64,000 nt of DNA from Vesta saturnalis (taxonomy: Eukaryota; Arthropoda; Insecta; Coleoptera; Lampyridae), in assembly GCA_036346205.1 (NCBI GenBank), contig JARFJB010000821.1, positions 7,252,722 to 7,316,721 of the forward strand. The letters are read 5' to 3'. Shown piece by piece: positions 1 through 11,795 of the stretch (position 1 is the stretch's first letter; every line of letters begins with the position of its first letter). Both the position numbers and the translations under genes were made by a program. The notes beneath the pieces were generated by a model. It ran no database searches and was not told where the DNA came from. It was given only the letters and a program-made list of their open reading frames with translations.

Positions 1-252
1 TAAAGGAAAGGACAGACACATTATGGGCGCGCCTGAGAGTTGTTTTTAAAGCAGCACAGTTTTAATGCATTGCTTTGCATATTTTCCCAATTTTTTCAGT
101 CAACGATTGAACAAAATTTATTTTAAAACAAACAGAGTGTAATAATTTTAAACAGTATTAAAATAATTAAAAAATTAATAACATTAACAATAATACGTAT
201 AACATTAACAATAGGTATTAGATTATAAAGTTTGGACCTTTTAGCCACCAAT

Positions 253-1286
253 TAAATTTTCAAAGTGCTGCCCTTCCACATCTTGACATTTCTAACACGA
301 AAACGTTGTTTTCTACGACATTCCTAAGCATGTCGGGAGTAATGCTAGCAAATACCGCTCGTATACGGTTTTCTAAGATGTTAAGTGTTGTTGGCGGTGT
401 TCGGTAAACAATCTCCTTAATATGGCCCCACAAAAAAGTCAAGAGGTGTAAGGTCAGGCGAACGAGAGGCCACCGGATCGGTCCAAGGGTAGAGATAACA
501 TGTTCTCCAAATCGTTCTTTCTAAGTAATTTCTCACAACAATAGCGTTGTGAGCCGGCGCACCATCTTGTTGATAATAAAGGTGTTGATTATTTATTTCA
601 ACGGTAATTCCTCCAAAAATTTTCAATTTCATGTTGTAAAAACCCAAATATCGTTCTGCATTTAAATGCCCTTGGAAAAGAATCGGTCCCATAATACGAG
701 TACCAATTATTCCAGCCCATACATTTACTCCAAATATCTCTTGAAAATTACCTTCCATCATTTGGTGTTCATTTATCGTTGACCAATATCTTGTATTTTG
801 CCGGTTGAACATTCCATTATTGGTAAATCTCGACTCGTCAGAATACAAAATAGAATGGCTAGGCTATTATCGGCATCGTTATGTTCCAAGAACCAGTTTC
901 AATATTCCAGTCTTCTAACAAAATCTCCCTCGTACAAATGTTGGTGAAGCTGGTACTTAAATGATTTGTATCCATGTTTCTTCAAGATCTTTCTTGCTGA
1001 TTCTGCGCCAATGTCTAATTCAAAGGCAATTTCCTTCTGGATGCTGTGGGGTTTTGAATGACACATGCTATTACATTTTCTTCCGTTTGTTCATTAATAA
1101 TAAAATGTTGTTGCAAATTATCTGGTTCTTGGCGCATTTTTCTTATAAGGTAGATAATGTATTGTCTTGTAGGATGATGAAGAAGCTCAGGATATTCTGC
1201 CGTAAAACTCGTTCGGTTTCCGCTGCATTTTTGGCACATTGTCCATACATAATAAGTATATCAACCTGCTCACTCTTGGTAAACAT
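253..1286 (-). pseudogene. mariner-superfamily (DUF4817-type, DD41D) transposase, full length but broken
   Basis: A cut-and-paste DNA transposase read on the minus strand. The N-terminus starts at 1286 (MFTKSEQVDILIMYGQ) with the helix-turn-helix region typical of the insect DUF4817 proteins, then shifts frame after about 28 residues. The catalytic block at 417-848 keeps all three acidic motifs: YSDESRF, YYQQDGAPAH and SPDLTPLDFF, with 41 residues between the second and third Asp. The C-terminal segment (260-430) is in another frame and ends at 253. At least three frame breaks make it inactive. I could not find matching terminal repeats on either side, so the element ends are undefined. Family assignment is firm from the motifs; the finer clade is inferred. 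Confidence 0.85.
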
Positions 1287-1289
1287 TTT

Positions 1290-1990
1290 TGTTAATTTTA
1301 TAATTAAACTAAGCACGAACTTTAATTTAATTTTTAAGTAAAATATTAGATTTATGTTAATAAACAACAACCTTTATTATTACCTGTCAAACTTTTAAAT
1401 TTATCATAGTGTTTCCATGGCAACCTAGCCACCTACTGTTTTCATGGCAACGCTGATGTGCTGTGACGTAGGAAGTGTATTTTATTAATGAGTAAGACGT
1501 AAATATAAAAATAAAATGTTTTAAATCGAAAATGGGTAAAATGACAAAACGTGTTATACGTCATTAAATTCGTTTTAAAATACTGCATTTAGTAGTTTAT
1601 GAAAGTGGTATGCTTCCATTTAATTTTTTGAGCTACGGCAAAATAAAGTTTAGAACGTTCTAGTAAAAACGTTAACAAAGATAAAAGTGAGTTTGCATTT
1701 TTCTGGAAGTGAGTTAAGTATGTAGAATGATTTTAAGATGGTCATGGCACTCTGGATGAGAAAATAAAATTCAATTTTAAAATTACATTTGGAAAAAATT
1801 TGGCCGCAAAATCTCTTGATCTTTCGGCATGCGATTTTTTGCGGATTCCTGAAGAGCAGGGTATTAAGTAACAGACCACAAACCTTGCCGAACATCAAAC
1901 AAGAAATTAATTAATTTGATTGTAATCTCATTATATTTACAATTTACATCAGTTCTACATACATAAAGACAAAATTTACATCGATTGGGG
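1290..1990. other. AT-rich stretch, nothing recognised
   Basis: No reading frame with recognisable similarity. It may hold the outer end of the neighbouring transposase element, but no terminal repeat partner is visible at the window's left edge. Confidence 0.4.
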
Positions 1991-1995
1991 CTTGA

Positions 1996-2068
1996 ATCTC
2001 GATAGCGCAGTTGGTTAGCGCGGTACTCTATCAAAGTTCAGGTCGTAGGTTCAATCCTACTCGAGGTA
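1996..2068 (+). tRNA. tRNA-like gene, anticodon position reads ATC, imperfect
   Basis: Cloverleaf by eye: acceptor arms 1996-2002 and 2061-2067 pair over seven positions (one G-U). D-stem GCGC/GCGC is at 2005-2008 and 2018-2021. The anticodon arm 2023-2039 has one T-T mismatch and the loop CTATCAA. T-stem GTAGG/CCTAC encloses a six-base loop instead of seven. The internal A box TAGCGCAGTTGG is intact and the B box GGTTCAATCC is one base short. A T5 run at 2072-2076 could end Pol III transcription. The ATC anticodon would be unusual for any functional tRNA, so a tRNA pseudogene or the head of a tRNA-derived SINE is as likely as a working gene. Confidence 0.55.
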
Positions 2069-2074
2069 AACTTT

Positions 2075-2865
2075 TTATTTATGTATTTAATAAAATTAAT
2101 AATAATTTTTAATTACATATTTACCTTTGAACTTATACGTTCATAACAAAATTTATAATAAATTATTTAATAATCAACAAATTTGTAAGCTTTTCTTGCT
2201 GGGCGTTCTACTATGGGGAAAACGTTGGTATTCGCCAAAAAAACAATTCCTCTGGTGTAGCAGATGTATGAAAATTCATACCTTCACAATTATCATTCAT
2301 AATTAAGATGTCTTATCTTATAATCATCATAATTTAGTAGGTCTAATTGCTCAACCAACTCTTGCAGATCCCTCATACAATGAACTTAATTGATGTAGGA
2401 AGATATCGTCGACTTAAAAACTCGATTGATTTGTTTCGGATTTGCTTATTGATGGTGTTGATCATTAAAGAGAATAGTAGCGCGATACTTGACACAAAGT
2501 TGAGTGAAATTCTAGTTGTAAGATTGTACGCCATTATCACTAACGAAGTACTGAGGCGTCGAAATATTAAAAAGGTGTTATTTTCAACTAGACGACAGGT
2601 AGAAGTATCGCCAGCAATATGAAAAGGAAAAAAATATGCAAAATTAGGGAAACAATCAGTATCAACTAGAATGAAGGAATGTCCTTTACAGGGTTTAGGA
2701 AGATGATCAACAGTGTATATGTATACATAACACCTGCCAAGAGTGAGTAGATTTAATTCTTACAGATAGAAAACTAGCAGTAATAAATTGTTCATTCCTA
2801 TATGGAAACAAATGTGCATTGACAATCATAGTGGACGACATCTGCACACAGGGCAAGCGGCTAAC
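2075..2865. other. AT-rich stretch, nothing recognised
   Basis: A frame of 91 codons at 2347-2622 has no recognisable motif and is probably chance. Confidence 0.35.
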
Positions 2866-2867
2866 AG

Positions 2868-3125
2868 TTTGTGTGGTGCGTGCGCCTGCGCTTGGTGGTG
2901 TGCGTGGCGTGCGCGTGCTTGTGCGTGTGCGTGCGTGTGCGTGTGCGTGTGCGTGTGCGTGTGCGTGTGCGTGTGCGTGTGCGTGTGCTGTGCGTGTGCG
3001 TGTGCGTCTGGTCTGCGTCTGCGTCTGCGCCTGCCTCTGCGTCTGCGTCTGCGTCTGCGCCTGCGTCTGCGTCTGCGGCTGCGTCTGCGTTTGCGGCTGC
3101 GTCTACGTCTGTGTCTGCGTATGAG
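2868..3125. repeat. GTGTGC / CTGCGT hexanucleotide-type microsatellite
   Basis: A run of GCGTGT units passes at about 3000 into CTGCGT/CTGCGC units. All open frames across it (Val-Cys, Ala-Ser or Leu-Arg repeats) are a product of the period and are not evidence of coding. Confidence 0.95.
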
Positions 3126-3208
3126 TGTACGTTCTACGCAGAAGTTGTTCTCCTTTTCAGCCCTTTGTTGTATTTTAGTAAGTTTGCTTATGTGTACGTA
3201 TATTTTAG

Positions 3209-3217
3209 TGGGTGTGA

Positions 3218-3254
<37 letters not shown>

Positions 3255-3330
3255 TGTGTGCGTCGTGTGTGTGCATGTGTGTGTATGTGTGTATGTGTAT
3301 GGGTGTGTGTATGTGTATGTGGTTGTTTGT
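3209..3330. repeat. (GT)n microsatellite with degenerate tail
   Basis: About 40 bases of pure GT are followed by interrupted GTGTAT/GTGTGC units. Confidence 0.95.
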
Positions 3331-3430
3331 GTCGAAAGTTTACTTTTTTGTTAGTATGGTTAGTAGTACGCTTTTTACTTATTTAAGTTATCCAGTAGGC
3401 TAGAAAGGAATTTTATTAAGTTACTTTGCT

Positions 3431-3431
<1 letters not shown>

Positions 3432-3504
<73 letters not shown>

Positions 3505-3581
3505 TGTGTCTGTCTGTGTCTGTGTCTGTGTCTGTGTCTGTGTCTGTGTCTGTGTCTGTGTCTGTGTCTGTGTCTGTGTCT

Positions 3582-3621
<40 letters not shown>

Positions 3622-3720
3622 TGTGCGTGTGCGTGTGCGTGTGTGTGCGTGTGCGTGTGCGTGTGCGTGTGCTGTGTGTGTGTGCGTGTGCTGTGTGTGT
3701 GGTGTGCGTACGCATGTGTG
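3432..3720. repeat. (TG)n - (TGTGTC)n - (TG)n compound microsatellite
   Basis: Pure TG from about 3434, then about 85 bases of TGTGTC hexamers, then TG again, then GTGTGC units to about 3715. Three arrays within 0.9 kb suggest one ancestral repeat split by short unique DNA. Confidence 0.95.
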
Positions 3721-5227
3721 TGGAAAGAAATGTTATTTGTCAATAAATTCCATTAAATTTATTCAATTAAATTAAAGTAAATTAGTGTACAGTGGTATGT
3801 TGGGGTATGGTGTGTTGGTGAAGCAGTGATTTGGTTGCTGGGTTCGTTAGCAGTGTTTGTCAGCATTCTTTTTTAGGGAAAAGGTTTGGATACTACCTAA
3901 GGACATACGGGGTGTTCTCAAGAAATTCCTCGAATTCTTTGAAAAGTTTTCGAGGAGTTGGGATAGGAGATCTAGGAGGATGATTAAATTTGCTTTTAGG
4001 TTTCTTGCAATATCTGTTCCTCCGTGGATTGGTTGTATCAGGAATAGTAACATATTTTTCGTAACGCTGTGACGCCGGGAATCCTGCGATGAGCAACGTG
4101 CGTTTGAAGGGATTTGTGACTGCCTGTGATTCGAGGTATATTGGAGTGTTGGATGGTTTGTATGTTTGGGAATTTTGAAGCTAGTTTGTGTACTCTGCGT
4201 TGGATTCGGAGTTCATATGAGCATCATTTTTTGAGGAAATCGTGTTTAAGGGTGCCATACAATAGGTCCTACTTGATCAACAAATATGCTTGTAAATCTG
4301 TACATTAAAAAAATAAAAACTTTCCAAAACATACCTGTTCCGTTTGCGGCTTTTCCCACCTCGGATCACGCGTTTTCCTTTTTAGAATAATCTTTTAGCT
4401 TATAATTGTATAGACAAGGGTGTTTCTCTACTTGGGAAACAAATTTTATATTAATTAATTGCTTAGTCATATTTGAAAGTCTCGACAACGCCAATGTGAC
4501 TATCGGATGCTTGCGTAGCCAAGTGTATGAAAGGCCTAAATAAGTGCTCGTGCGCTCTCATTAAGTTCTGAACATTTAAATTCTGACTTTGCAAGAAGTT
4601 TTAAATGCGTAATACAATGTAATTCGCGACGAATAAAATTTACTGTCCTCGATAATAGTATTTTTAATAATGTACCTTGAATTTTATAGATTGGTTAAAA
4701 TTTGTACTTGTTGCTCATTCGTAAATATGAATGAATCGAACTAAATGTAAACAATGGCAGCTGACCTGTAAAATTTTTATAAGCCAGTATCATCGATAAC
4801 ATTTGAAAGCCGATTAAACTTACCACCACCACTAGTACCAAGTGTATATGTGACAGCAATTTGGCAATTAGCAACCCGTTGTCGTGGTACTACCTTAAGT
4901 CAGGGCTGACGAGATGCTTAGAAATGTCATTATAAAATATAGGTAAAACGATTTGTATAATAAATTCACATTTTTAATATAATTTATGAAAGTTAAATAT
5001 AAATTATACGCAAGGTTTTTACTGGCTCTGTGAAATTACAGGTTCGCTAGTAAACTTCCCCTATCATCGGTAAAAAGCTCTTTACCATGCTAATAATGTA
5101 AAATACTATAAAATGAATACTGTGTATATTGTGCAATACAGTAGTGGCGTAAATAATATCATTTATGTAATCATAAAGAGATTTTTTTGTGCACTTTTTG
5201 TAATGAAGTCATCATCTGTTAAATTTA
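3721..5227. other. Intergenic; one unrecognised reading frame at 3893-4096 (minus)
   Basis: The minus-strand frame (68 codons, with a run of Pro, Arg and Lys in the middle) has a protein-like composition but no motif I recognise. It overlaps an equally long plus-strand frame. No start context or splice sites support either. The rest is AT-rich with no recognised feature. Confidence 0.25.
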
Positions 5228-5300
5228 TGAGAATAAATTTACTTTTATATCTTCTGCGAATAGTAAAGCGTGAAGTTCACTTTAACAGAAAATGAACATT
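5228..5300. repeat. Dispersed repeat, copy 1 of 3
   Basis: Shares GTGAAGTTCAC and the neighbouring ATGAGAATAAATTTAC segment with 22493-22600 (inverted) and, in part, with 27835-27900. This copy lacks about 15 bases between the two shared blocks. Class unknown. Confidence 0.6.
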
Positions 5301-6037
5301 GCACATTTTTCGGGTGGGGTCCAAACTAGTACAAATTTACAGGAAAATTGATTTAAACGGCTTGTTACAAGTATTAGTTCTGCTTATTAAGCTTTTATAT
5401 TATTATTTGACGTTTTTGAAAGCTAAGAACAGCTGGTCAATTGTATAAGTCAGAACCAATCATGTCACTAATATACTGAAATAAGTCACTAGTGAACATT
5501 ACCTGAATAATCGTAATAGCCTTGACAAACATATTTAATGTCACTCTATCGCGGTGTTTGAATTAAAAGTAAGTACTTAAGTAAAAGTAAAAAAATAAAG
5601 TAATCTAGTTAAATATAACTAGAGAGTGAGAATAAATTAAAAAATGATTCTCCATATTCTTTCCTAAGCTTCTTGTCGTTCGAGCCACTCGAAATCTATG
5701 AGCTGCCGGACTATAAGCTTTCGAGATTCAGTCTAGTGATTTCCAATATTTTCGCTCTCTTGTTATATTACTACTGAAAATTTCAGCATGAGCGTTATGG
5801 ACCATATTTAATAAAACTATTTTTAAGACAGTTATATGGAAGTCGACAAAAACGGTTCATATTTAAATGAAATAGTGTATTTTTTATAGCAAATATGAAT
5901 TCTATTCGTATTTTAGACGAACTTTACAGATTTTCAAATAATGATGTTTTTAAATTTCAAATGTCACAAAATCCCTACGACAATTACCGGAAAAAAACCT
6001 AAAAAAAATTGACGGATTATTCTATTTAGTAATATAC
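5301..6037. other. AT-rich stretch, nothing recognised
   Basis: No coding similarity or repeat partner seen. Confidence 0.3.
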
Positions 6038-7997
6038 TATACAGCGTGTTCAGCGAGGAATGGGACAGTGCAATATCAAGAGAGCGGATGCAGATTTTTA
6101 AATTATGAAAATATTTTTGTAAATATCTTCCAAGGGCGCACATTTGTTGGCACAAAGATTTGAATCAACGCCCATCACCGCCAGGTGGCGCTATCTCACT
6201 TCAATTTTTAAATGCAATGCCCTATTTTTATTTCATTTTTGGATTCTATGACATATTTGTGATGACTTTTATTAAGACTCCTACCAACCTATCTTTTGTA
6301 GTTTCTGAGAAAAAATAATCCTTGGAATTTTAGCACAAAACGTAATTTCAGGAAGTGCTCATAACATTTGAGTGATACAGACAAAATAGCAAATTTTATA
6401 CCAAATGAAAGATAAAAGATTGTTCTTCCACAAAATAATGCAGATAACGCCGAAATAATGCGATACGCTGTACACTAAATTGTAAGGGGACCAACTTATC
6501 ACAGTCGTTGATTAAGAATCATGTGAAACATTTATCATGCCATGAAAACAAACGCGTAATGAAGTGTCTGTCAAGTTTCTGTCAGTTTATAGTTTCAGTT
6601 TTGAAAATCGTCTGTGCATCTTCAAATTCCATAATTATGTTTACGTTTTCTAACGAAGAATATTTTGATATGGTAATAATTTATGGTGAATGTAGAAAAA
6701 ATGCAAGGGCTGCACAAGTATTGTATGCTGCCAGGTTTCCCGATCGACGCCATCCCGTCGTGTAGCAAATATTTTGAGGGGACCCGGTCATTTTCCTCAC
6801 CGTAAGTGCGAGAATCGCACAAAGACAGCAACAGACCGTCGGTGTATTAGCATGTGTAGCTTATAATCCTCATGTGTCTGTGAGATCTATTTCTGAAGAA
6901 TGTGCCGTATCAGTTGGTTCTGTCCACAAAATATTAAAATCTAATAAATACAAACCATTTAAAATTCATTTGGTACATGGACTGCATGCAGGAGATCAAG
7001 ATCGCAGACTTAATTTTATCACGGGAGTTTTTATGGAACATTATGCGCAAGACCCTAATTTTCTAGGTCGTATCGTGTGGTCTGATGAAAGTAATTTTTC
7101 AAACAATGGAATCGTTAATCGCCACAATTCCCATTACTGGTCGTCACAAAATCCTCATTGGTTAAGAGCAACCAATTTCCAAGTGAGATGGAACATAAAT
7201 GTATGGTGCGGAATGATAGATGACAAATTGATTGGCCGATATTTTTTTAATGGTACCTTAACAGGCCAACGCTATTTGGATTTTCGTGAAAATCAACTGC
7301 CTCCTTTGCTTGAAAATGTAAATGTAAATCTGCGGCAAGTGATGTACTTTCAACAGGATGGCGCACCGGCGCACAATAGCGCAATAGTGAGAAATTATCT
7401 AAGTAGAGTGTTTCCGCAACGATGGATAGGTACAAATGGTCCCATTATGTGGCCAGCTCGTTCTCCTGACCTTAGTCCCTTAGACTACTTTCTTTGGGGA
7501 CATTTAAAGAGTGTAGTGTATGAAACACCTTCTAGAGATGTAGAGGAGTTACAAAACAAAATTATAATTGCTTGTGCAAACATACCACGAGAAACTTTAA
7601 GAGCGGCAACTAGTGTTACATTAATTAGGCGTTATCAATCAAAGAAAATGATGGAGAAACATTTGAACATTTAATTTAATTTGTATGCTTTCAATTAATA
7701 AAATTCCAAAAATTATTTTTTTTCTCAGAAACTACAAAAGATAGGTTGGTAGGAGTCTTAATAAAAGTCATCACAAATATGTCATAGAATCCAAAAATGA
7801 AATAAAAAATAGGGCATTGCATTTAAAAAATTGAAGTGAGATAGCGCCACCTAGCGGTGATGGGCGTTGATTCAAATCTTTGTGCCAACAAATGTGCGCC
7901 CTTAGAAGATATTTACAAAAATATTTTCATAATTTAAAAATCTTCATCCGCTCTCGAGATATTGCACTGTCCCATTCCTCGCTGAACACGCTGTATA
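6038..7997 (+). mobile_element. Mariner-type (DD41D) element with long terminal inverted repeats
   Basis: The left arm (6038 to about 6335) and right arm (about 7718-7997) are inverted copies of each other over about 290 bp, starting tatacagcgtgttcagcgag. The sequence at both ends is compatible with insertion at TA. The arms differ by scattered substitutions. Between them lies one transposase reading frame. This is a complete but decayed copy and the best example here of the long-TIR architecture of the group. Confidence 0.9.
6637..7674 (+). pseudogene. Transposase of the 6.0-8.0 kb element (DD41D), frameshifted
   Basis: The ATG at 6637 opens MFTFSNEEYFDMVIIYGE, the DUF4817 N-terminal helix-turn-helix segment. 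Between about 6755 and 6840 the protein-like reading moves to the next frame and back, so two compensating indels leave stops at 6763 and just after it. From 6874 the frame is open to the natural stop at 7674. It contains a second HTH-like segment (EECAVSVGSVHKILKS) and the catalytic motifs WSDESNF, FQQDGAPAH and SPDLSPLDYF. There are 41 residues between the second and third Asp. Total length of about 345 residues is normal for the family. A single repaired stretch separates it from an intact frame, so it is younger than the 0-1.3 kb copy. Confidence 0.9.
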
Positions 7998-8149
7998 GAT
8001 TAAATCTGATATTAGCATATATTTTTAAGACTATAGATAATCATCATGGAAAACTTAATATACTAGCACGTTCAGCAAACTAGGAAACAGTTTAATCGAA
8101 TACACTAATGTTTTAAATACAATATAATTCTACAATTTTTTTTATATAA

Positions 8150-8620
8150 TTCAACACGTATCAATGCAGCATGTAGCACTATCAAGAGAAAATATTTAAG
8201 TAAAATCACGAAGTAGTTATGGTAACAAACCATTAAGGTAAAACATCAAACTTGATGTAAACTATAATTCGATATTTAAATTATATGTTAAAGGTGAGCC
8301 TAGAAAATCAACGTATTCGTTCATTAAATGTACTTAAGTTTATGTTTATCAATTTCAAATGGTTCTAAAACATCAATTTGTCTTTTTTATTACAAGAATG
8401 TAAAATTTAGCGTTGTTTTGTGAAATCATAAGGTGGTTATTTACTATTACATGTTTAGCATACTTTGATTTGTCTGTGTGTTTACATTTGTAACATCTAA
8501 TGTGTTCTTTGTATCTAATATCAAAGTTCCTAAGTGTTTGTCCAATATAAACATAATTACAAAATGTGCATTCCAATTTATAAATTACCCGATTTCAAAA
8601 TGTTGTTAGTTGAATCTGTG
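8150..8620 (-). mobile_element. Penelope-like retroelement, 3' remnant, copy 1
   Basis: On the minus strand 8576-8373 encodes a fragment of a GIY-YIG endonuclease: CTFCNYVYIGQT followed by RYKEHIRC and a His-rich stretch, as in the C-terminal domain of Penelope-like polymerases. The reverse transcriptase part is absent. The sequence down to about 8150 is 3' non-coding and matches the second copy at 57.8-58.3 kb. The break at about 8620 adjoins the 5' leader of the next element. Calling it Penelope rather than another GIY-YIG element is established-family inference. Confidence 0.75.
8373..8576 (-). pseudogene. GIY-YIG endonuclease fragment
   Basis: In its host element this domain nicks DNA for target-primed reverse transcription. 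The start shown is an internal Met; the true protein would begin far upstream in deleted sequence. The YIGQT motif and the downstream Arg (RYKEH) are kept, as are the paired Cys residues at the N-terminal side. After about 50 residues the frame loses similarity and ends in Lys/Thr-rich noise. Confidence 0.7.
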
Positions 8621-9224
8621 ACACGACTCAGGACGTGCGCCGTCAAAAGCGTACACATTTGTGGCAAACCCGGGATGTCCTAGCTGGGGACGACTGCGCG
8701 CCAGTTGTCTCCTAATACCGCAACAGCGAACTGTGCTTCAGCGACTCTAGTAGGGCGTGGCTAGGAACATCGTGCAGGTAGTGGTCAATGGCCTTGGATT
8801 AATCACCTCCACTGTGAGGAAAGTAACCTCTACAAAAATCCCAACCCTAAGGTCATTTTGGCAGTTTTAAATACTGAAAGGATTACACAAAAGGAATCCT
8901 GAGCGTGGCCAGGGGGAAGCCCTTAGCGTTAGAACGCCTGTGAAGAAACGGGCGCCTCTCCACAGTATCAAGCCCTACTGTAGTATACTTGCGTTGTTTT
9001 AGTTGACATCATTTCAGTTAAGTTGGGACAAATGTGTACCCCATCCCAGCCGGAAGGTACCACCACCCTTAACATGGACTCCTTAATATTGGGTCTCCGA
9101 TTTTTTGAGCTTGGTAAGGGCTGATGGCCCCCTTTTCCTTATCTTTAATTTATTTTCATCCAATCTTCCTCTCGCCCTCATTGTGTTCTTATCGGATTGA
9201 AAGTACAAAATTAAATAAAAAAGA

Positions 9225-9660
9225 TGGCTGTGGTTGCTAGGGCCAGAAATGCCGCACGTAAAATCCTGCCCCGTTCGGATGTCGGGGCAGGGTCAAGGCA
9301 GCCGTGATCACCGAAAGTACTCACTTTCAGATCCATTATTGCAAAATCTGCGGTATGAGGTTTAATCTTAATGCTGTTCACCAACATCTTGAACAATTTC
9401 ATCTTGGCATTTTGTTTCTATCTGAAACACAAGTCTCCTCTGAAAGCTCCGATTCGCCCGACTTGTAATTTCCTCAATAAAATCTTCACTCTAACTTTCG
9501 ATACAAAGGAGGAGCGTGTTCATATCTCAAGGACAACATCACTTGCAGGACGATTTCTTTTTTCAAGAATAAAACATTCGACGTGATCTGGTTTAAGCAT
9601 TCTGGAACTAAATTTGTAAAATTCTACTGTTGCATTTTATAGGTCTCCTAATGACAGTAA
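9225..9660 (+). pseudogene. AP-type endonuclease remnant of non-LTR copy 1
   Basis: Fragments spread over three frames correspond to the copy 2 endonuclease: the LSETQVSS motif, a Ser/Asp-rich loop and the FDVIWFKHSG segment. The catalytic tail with the SDH motif is not recoverable. Confidence 0.7.
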
Positions 9661-10489
9661 CTTTCAAAACTTCTTCAATACTTTAGTTTGTAGCTCTAAT
9701 TGGCTTCAATATTCATCTACTACTAATCCTGCTGGTCCTACTATCCCTAATTCCTCTGTTGTTGGCAACACTGACAGAACCTTGTTTTAAGTCAGCTACA
9801 TAGAGTGATTTACGGATCTGTTTCTAACCTACCATGGCGTAAATATTGTTTTAAGTCGTCTTCATCTTCGGACATTGTTCGTCCCGTATCTGAAGTCATG
9901 GGCATGGAGTTATACATTCACAGAAAACAAAATCGTATAGGCCATTTATTCATTATTGAACCTTGGTTCAATAAGGCTTGTGGATGTAACATAGTTGAAA
10001 ATAAATTTTATACTGAATGGAAATCTAATGAAACGGTCGAGTCATGCAGACTACGTTGGTGTTAGAAATACCTGCAAAAGTGTTATTAGTAAAGCAATGA
10101 AATAGCTACCTCTCCTTTAGGAAGTCGTAAATTTTTTTCTTTAGCTAAAGCCGTCATCAGTAAACACTCTGGTACATCTTCGTTTCGCCTCATGACATCC
10201 CTTGACGGATCTGTAGTTGCTGATTCTGTAGACAAAGGCTTATTTTGCATCAAACTCGTGTCTTAATGATTCTGGAAAAGATGTTCCCTAGTCACCTCTT
10301 CCTCATACGCTACGAAACCAATTAACTTTTGGTACAAGCTCCTTGAATCGATCATCAGCATGCTTGATCTCAATAACGCGACTGGCTCAGACGGAATTCT
10401 CAATCTCCTCATCATGGAAGTTAGCAAATATTCAACCCCTCTTCAAATACCGATCGATTTTCATCAATTCTATTTTGTCTAAAAATCAT

Positions 10490-11780
10490 GGGAAAAACCA
10501 TCAATCAGCAACTGCTCTTTTCTTGAAACTAACTAAGTCTGGTCAACAATATGGTTTCTCCAGAATCGTTCAACAGGTGATCTTCTTTCATATGTGATAC
10601 ATTAGAACAATCCCGTGAAACAATTGTAGTCGCTTTAGATATCTTAAAGGCATTTGACCAAGTTTGGCATAAGTGTTTAGTCGCTAAACTCGCCTGGTTT
10701 GGGTTAAATGATATGCTCATCAACTGGGTTTCTAGTTTCCTTGATAACAGACGTATAGGTATCGTAGATGACAGATTCTTTTGAAAAGAAGTTGGTATTA
10801 ACGCGGACGTGCCACACAGATCAGTTATAGTACCTACACTTTTTCTGCTATACATAAATATACTTCATCTCAGTCTGCTCATAATGGTAATCCACTTGTT
10901 CAGTATTCTTATTAAATCTTATTAATCATGTTGCTAGGTTAAGACCGAAGTTGTTACCAAGGTAAAAAAAAGATGAAGTTGGTTTTTTTGTTGTAATTGA
11001 CACAATTTTGTAATTATTTTTAAAATTAAATTTTGAATAACATGGTCCTTCAAATTATATATTAAACATCAAACACCTCCTTCTATCCCAAATCAAGGAA
11101 TTAAAGCTGAACTGACAATTCCAATGAATAGAGACATGCAACGTATTCGACGAGAAGTAATAATCTAGTTAAATTTAATGATAATAAAACTGAGTGTTGC
11201 CTGGTGTCTGCCAAAAAAGATCGATCATTTCCTGTTGTAAGAACCGCTCAGATCTTAAGTTTTCATACTGTATTACTATGCTGGCAATGGCTGTATCTTC
11301 ACCAGCTTCTGTCAGCTATTAAAGCAGCTGCTCTCAAAATATGGTTTTTTTACAAATCTAAGCAGTACTTTACCTCCCAACAACTCTTTCTGACGTATAA
11401 GGTCCACATTGGACCTCATCTAGAATGGTTGGCGCTTCCCAATACGCACTCGATATCGTTGAACGTATTAAGAAAAGCGATTAGGTTTGTAAATGACACA
11501 TCCTTAACTTTTGACATACAATCCCTTGAGCATAGAAGAATCGTTTCGCTTCTATCTTTGATTATCGGTATGACAATGACTATTGCGCTGCTGAATTTCA
11601 TTCTTTGATACCATCTCGGGCCACCTTTGCTAGGAATACTCGGTTCGCTAATTTACATTATCAATATACAGTACAAATGTCTACTTGTTGTTCCTAACGG
11701 ACGCAATCCACATTCTTCTACACGGATTCTAAACTGTAGAATGATCTTAGTTTCTGTTTTCCTCTCACTTATGATATAAA
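10490..11780 (+). pseudogene. Reverse transcriptase remnant of non-LTR copy 1, active-site region lost
   Basis: Pieces of the reverse transcriptase match copy 2 closely: motif A (the ALDILKAFDQVWH region near 10640) and motif B up to LLYI near 10855. The following 85 bases or so, which hold the FADD active site in copy 2, are deleted. About 170 bases of unrelated AT-rich sequence (about 10900-11070) interrupt the match. The match resumes at about 11080 and covers the thumb region to about 11780. Confidence 0.8.
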
Positions 11781-11795
11781 ACTATTAAGGTTTAG

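Larger units (their letters stand above)
8621..11795 (+). mobile_element. Jockey/CR1-type non-LTR retrotransposon, copy 1 (decayed, with 5' leader)
   Basis: The same family as 41.9-45.1 kb. Matching begins at about 9111 (gagcttggtaagggctg) and continues through endonuclease and reverse transcriptase remnants to about 11790. The GC-richer 8621-9110 part precedes the first coding similarity and is absent from copy 2, so it is probably the 5' leader of this family. The copy ends without an A-rich tail because it is cut at about 11795. Multiple frameshifts and stops make it dead. Confidence 0.85.

Noticed and set aside
2788..3775. Long Val-Cys, Leu-Arg, Thr-His repeat frames
   Set aside because: They are translations of GT and GTGTGC microsatellites.
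3893..4096. Minus-strand frame with Pro/Arg/Lys-rich middle as a real exon
   Set aside because: No partner exon, splice site or family recognised; equally open on the other strand.
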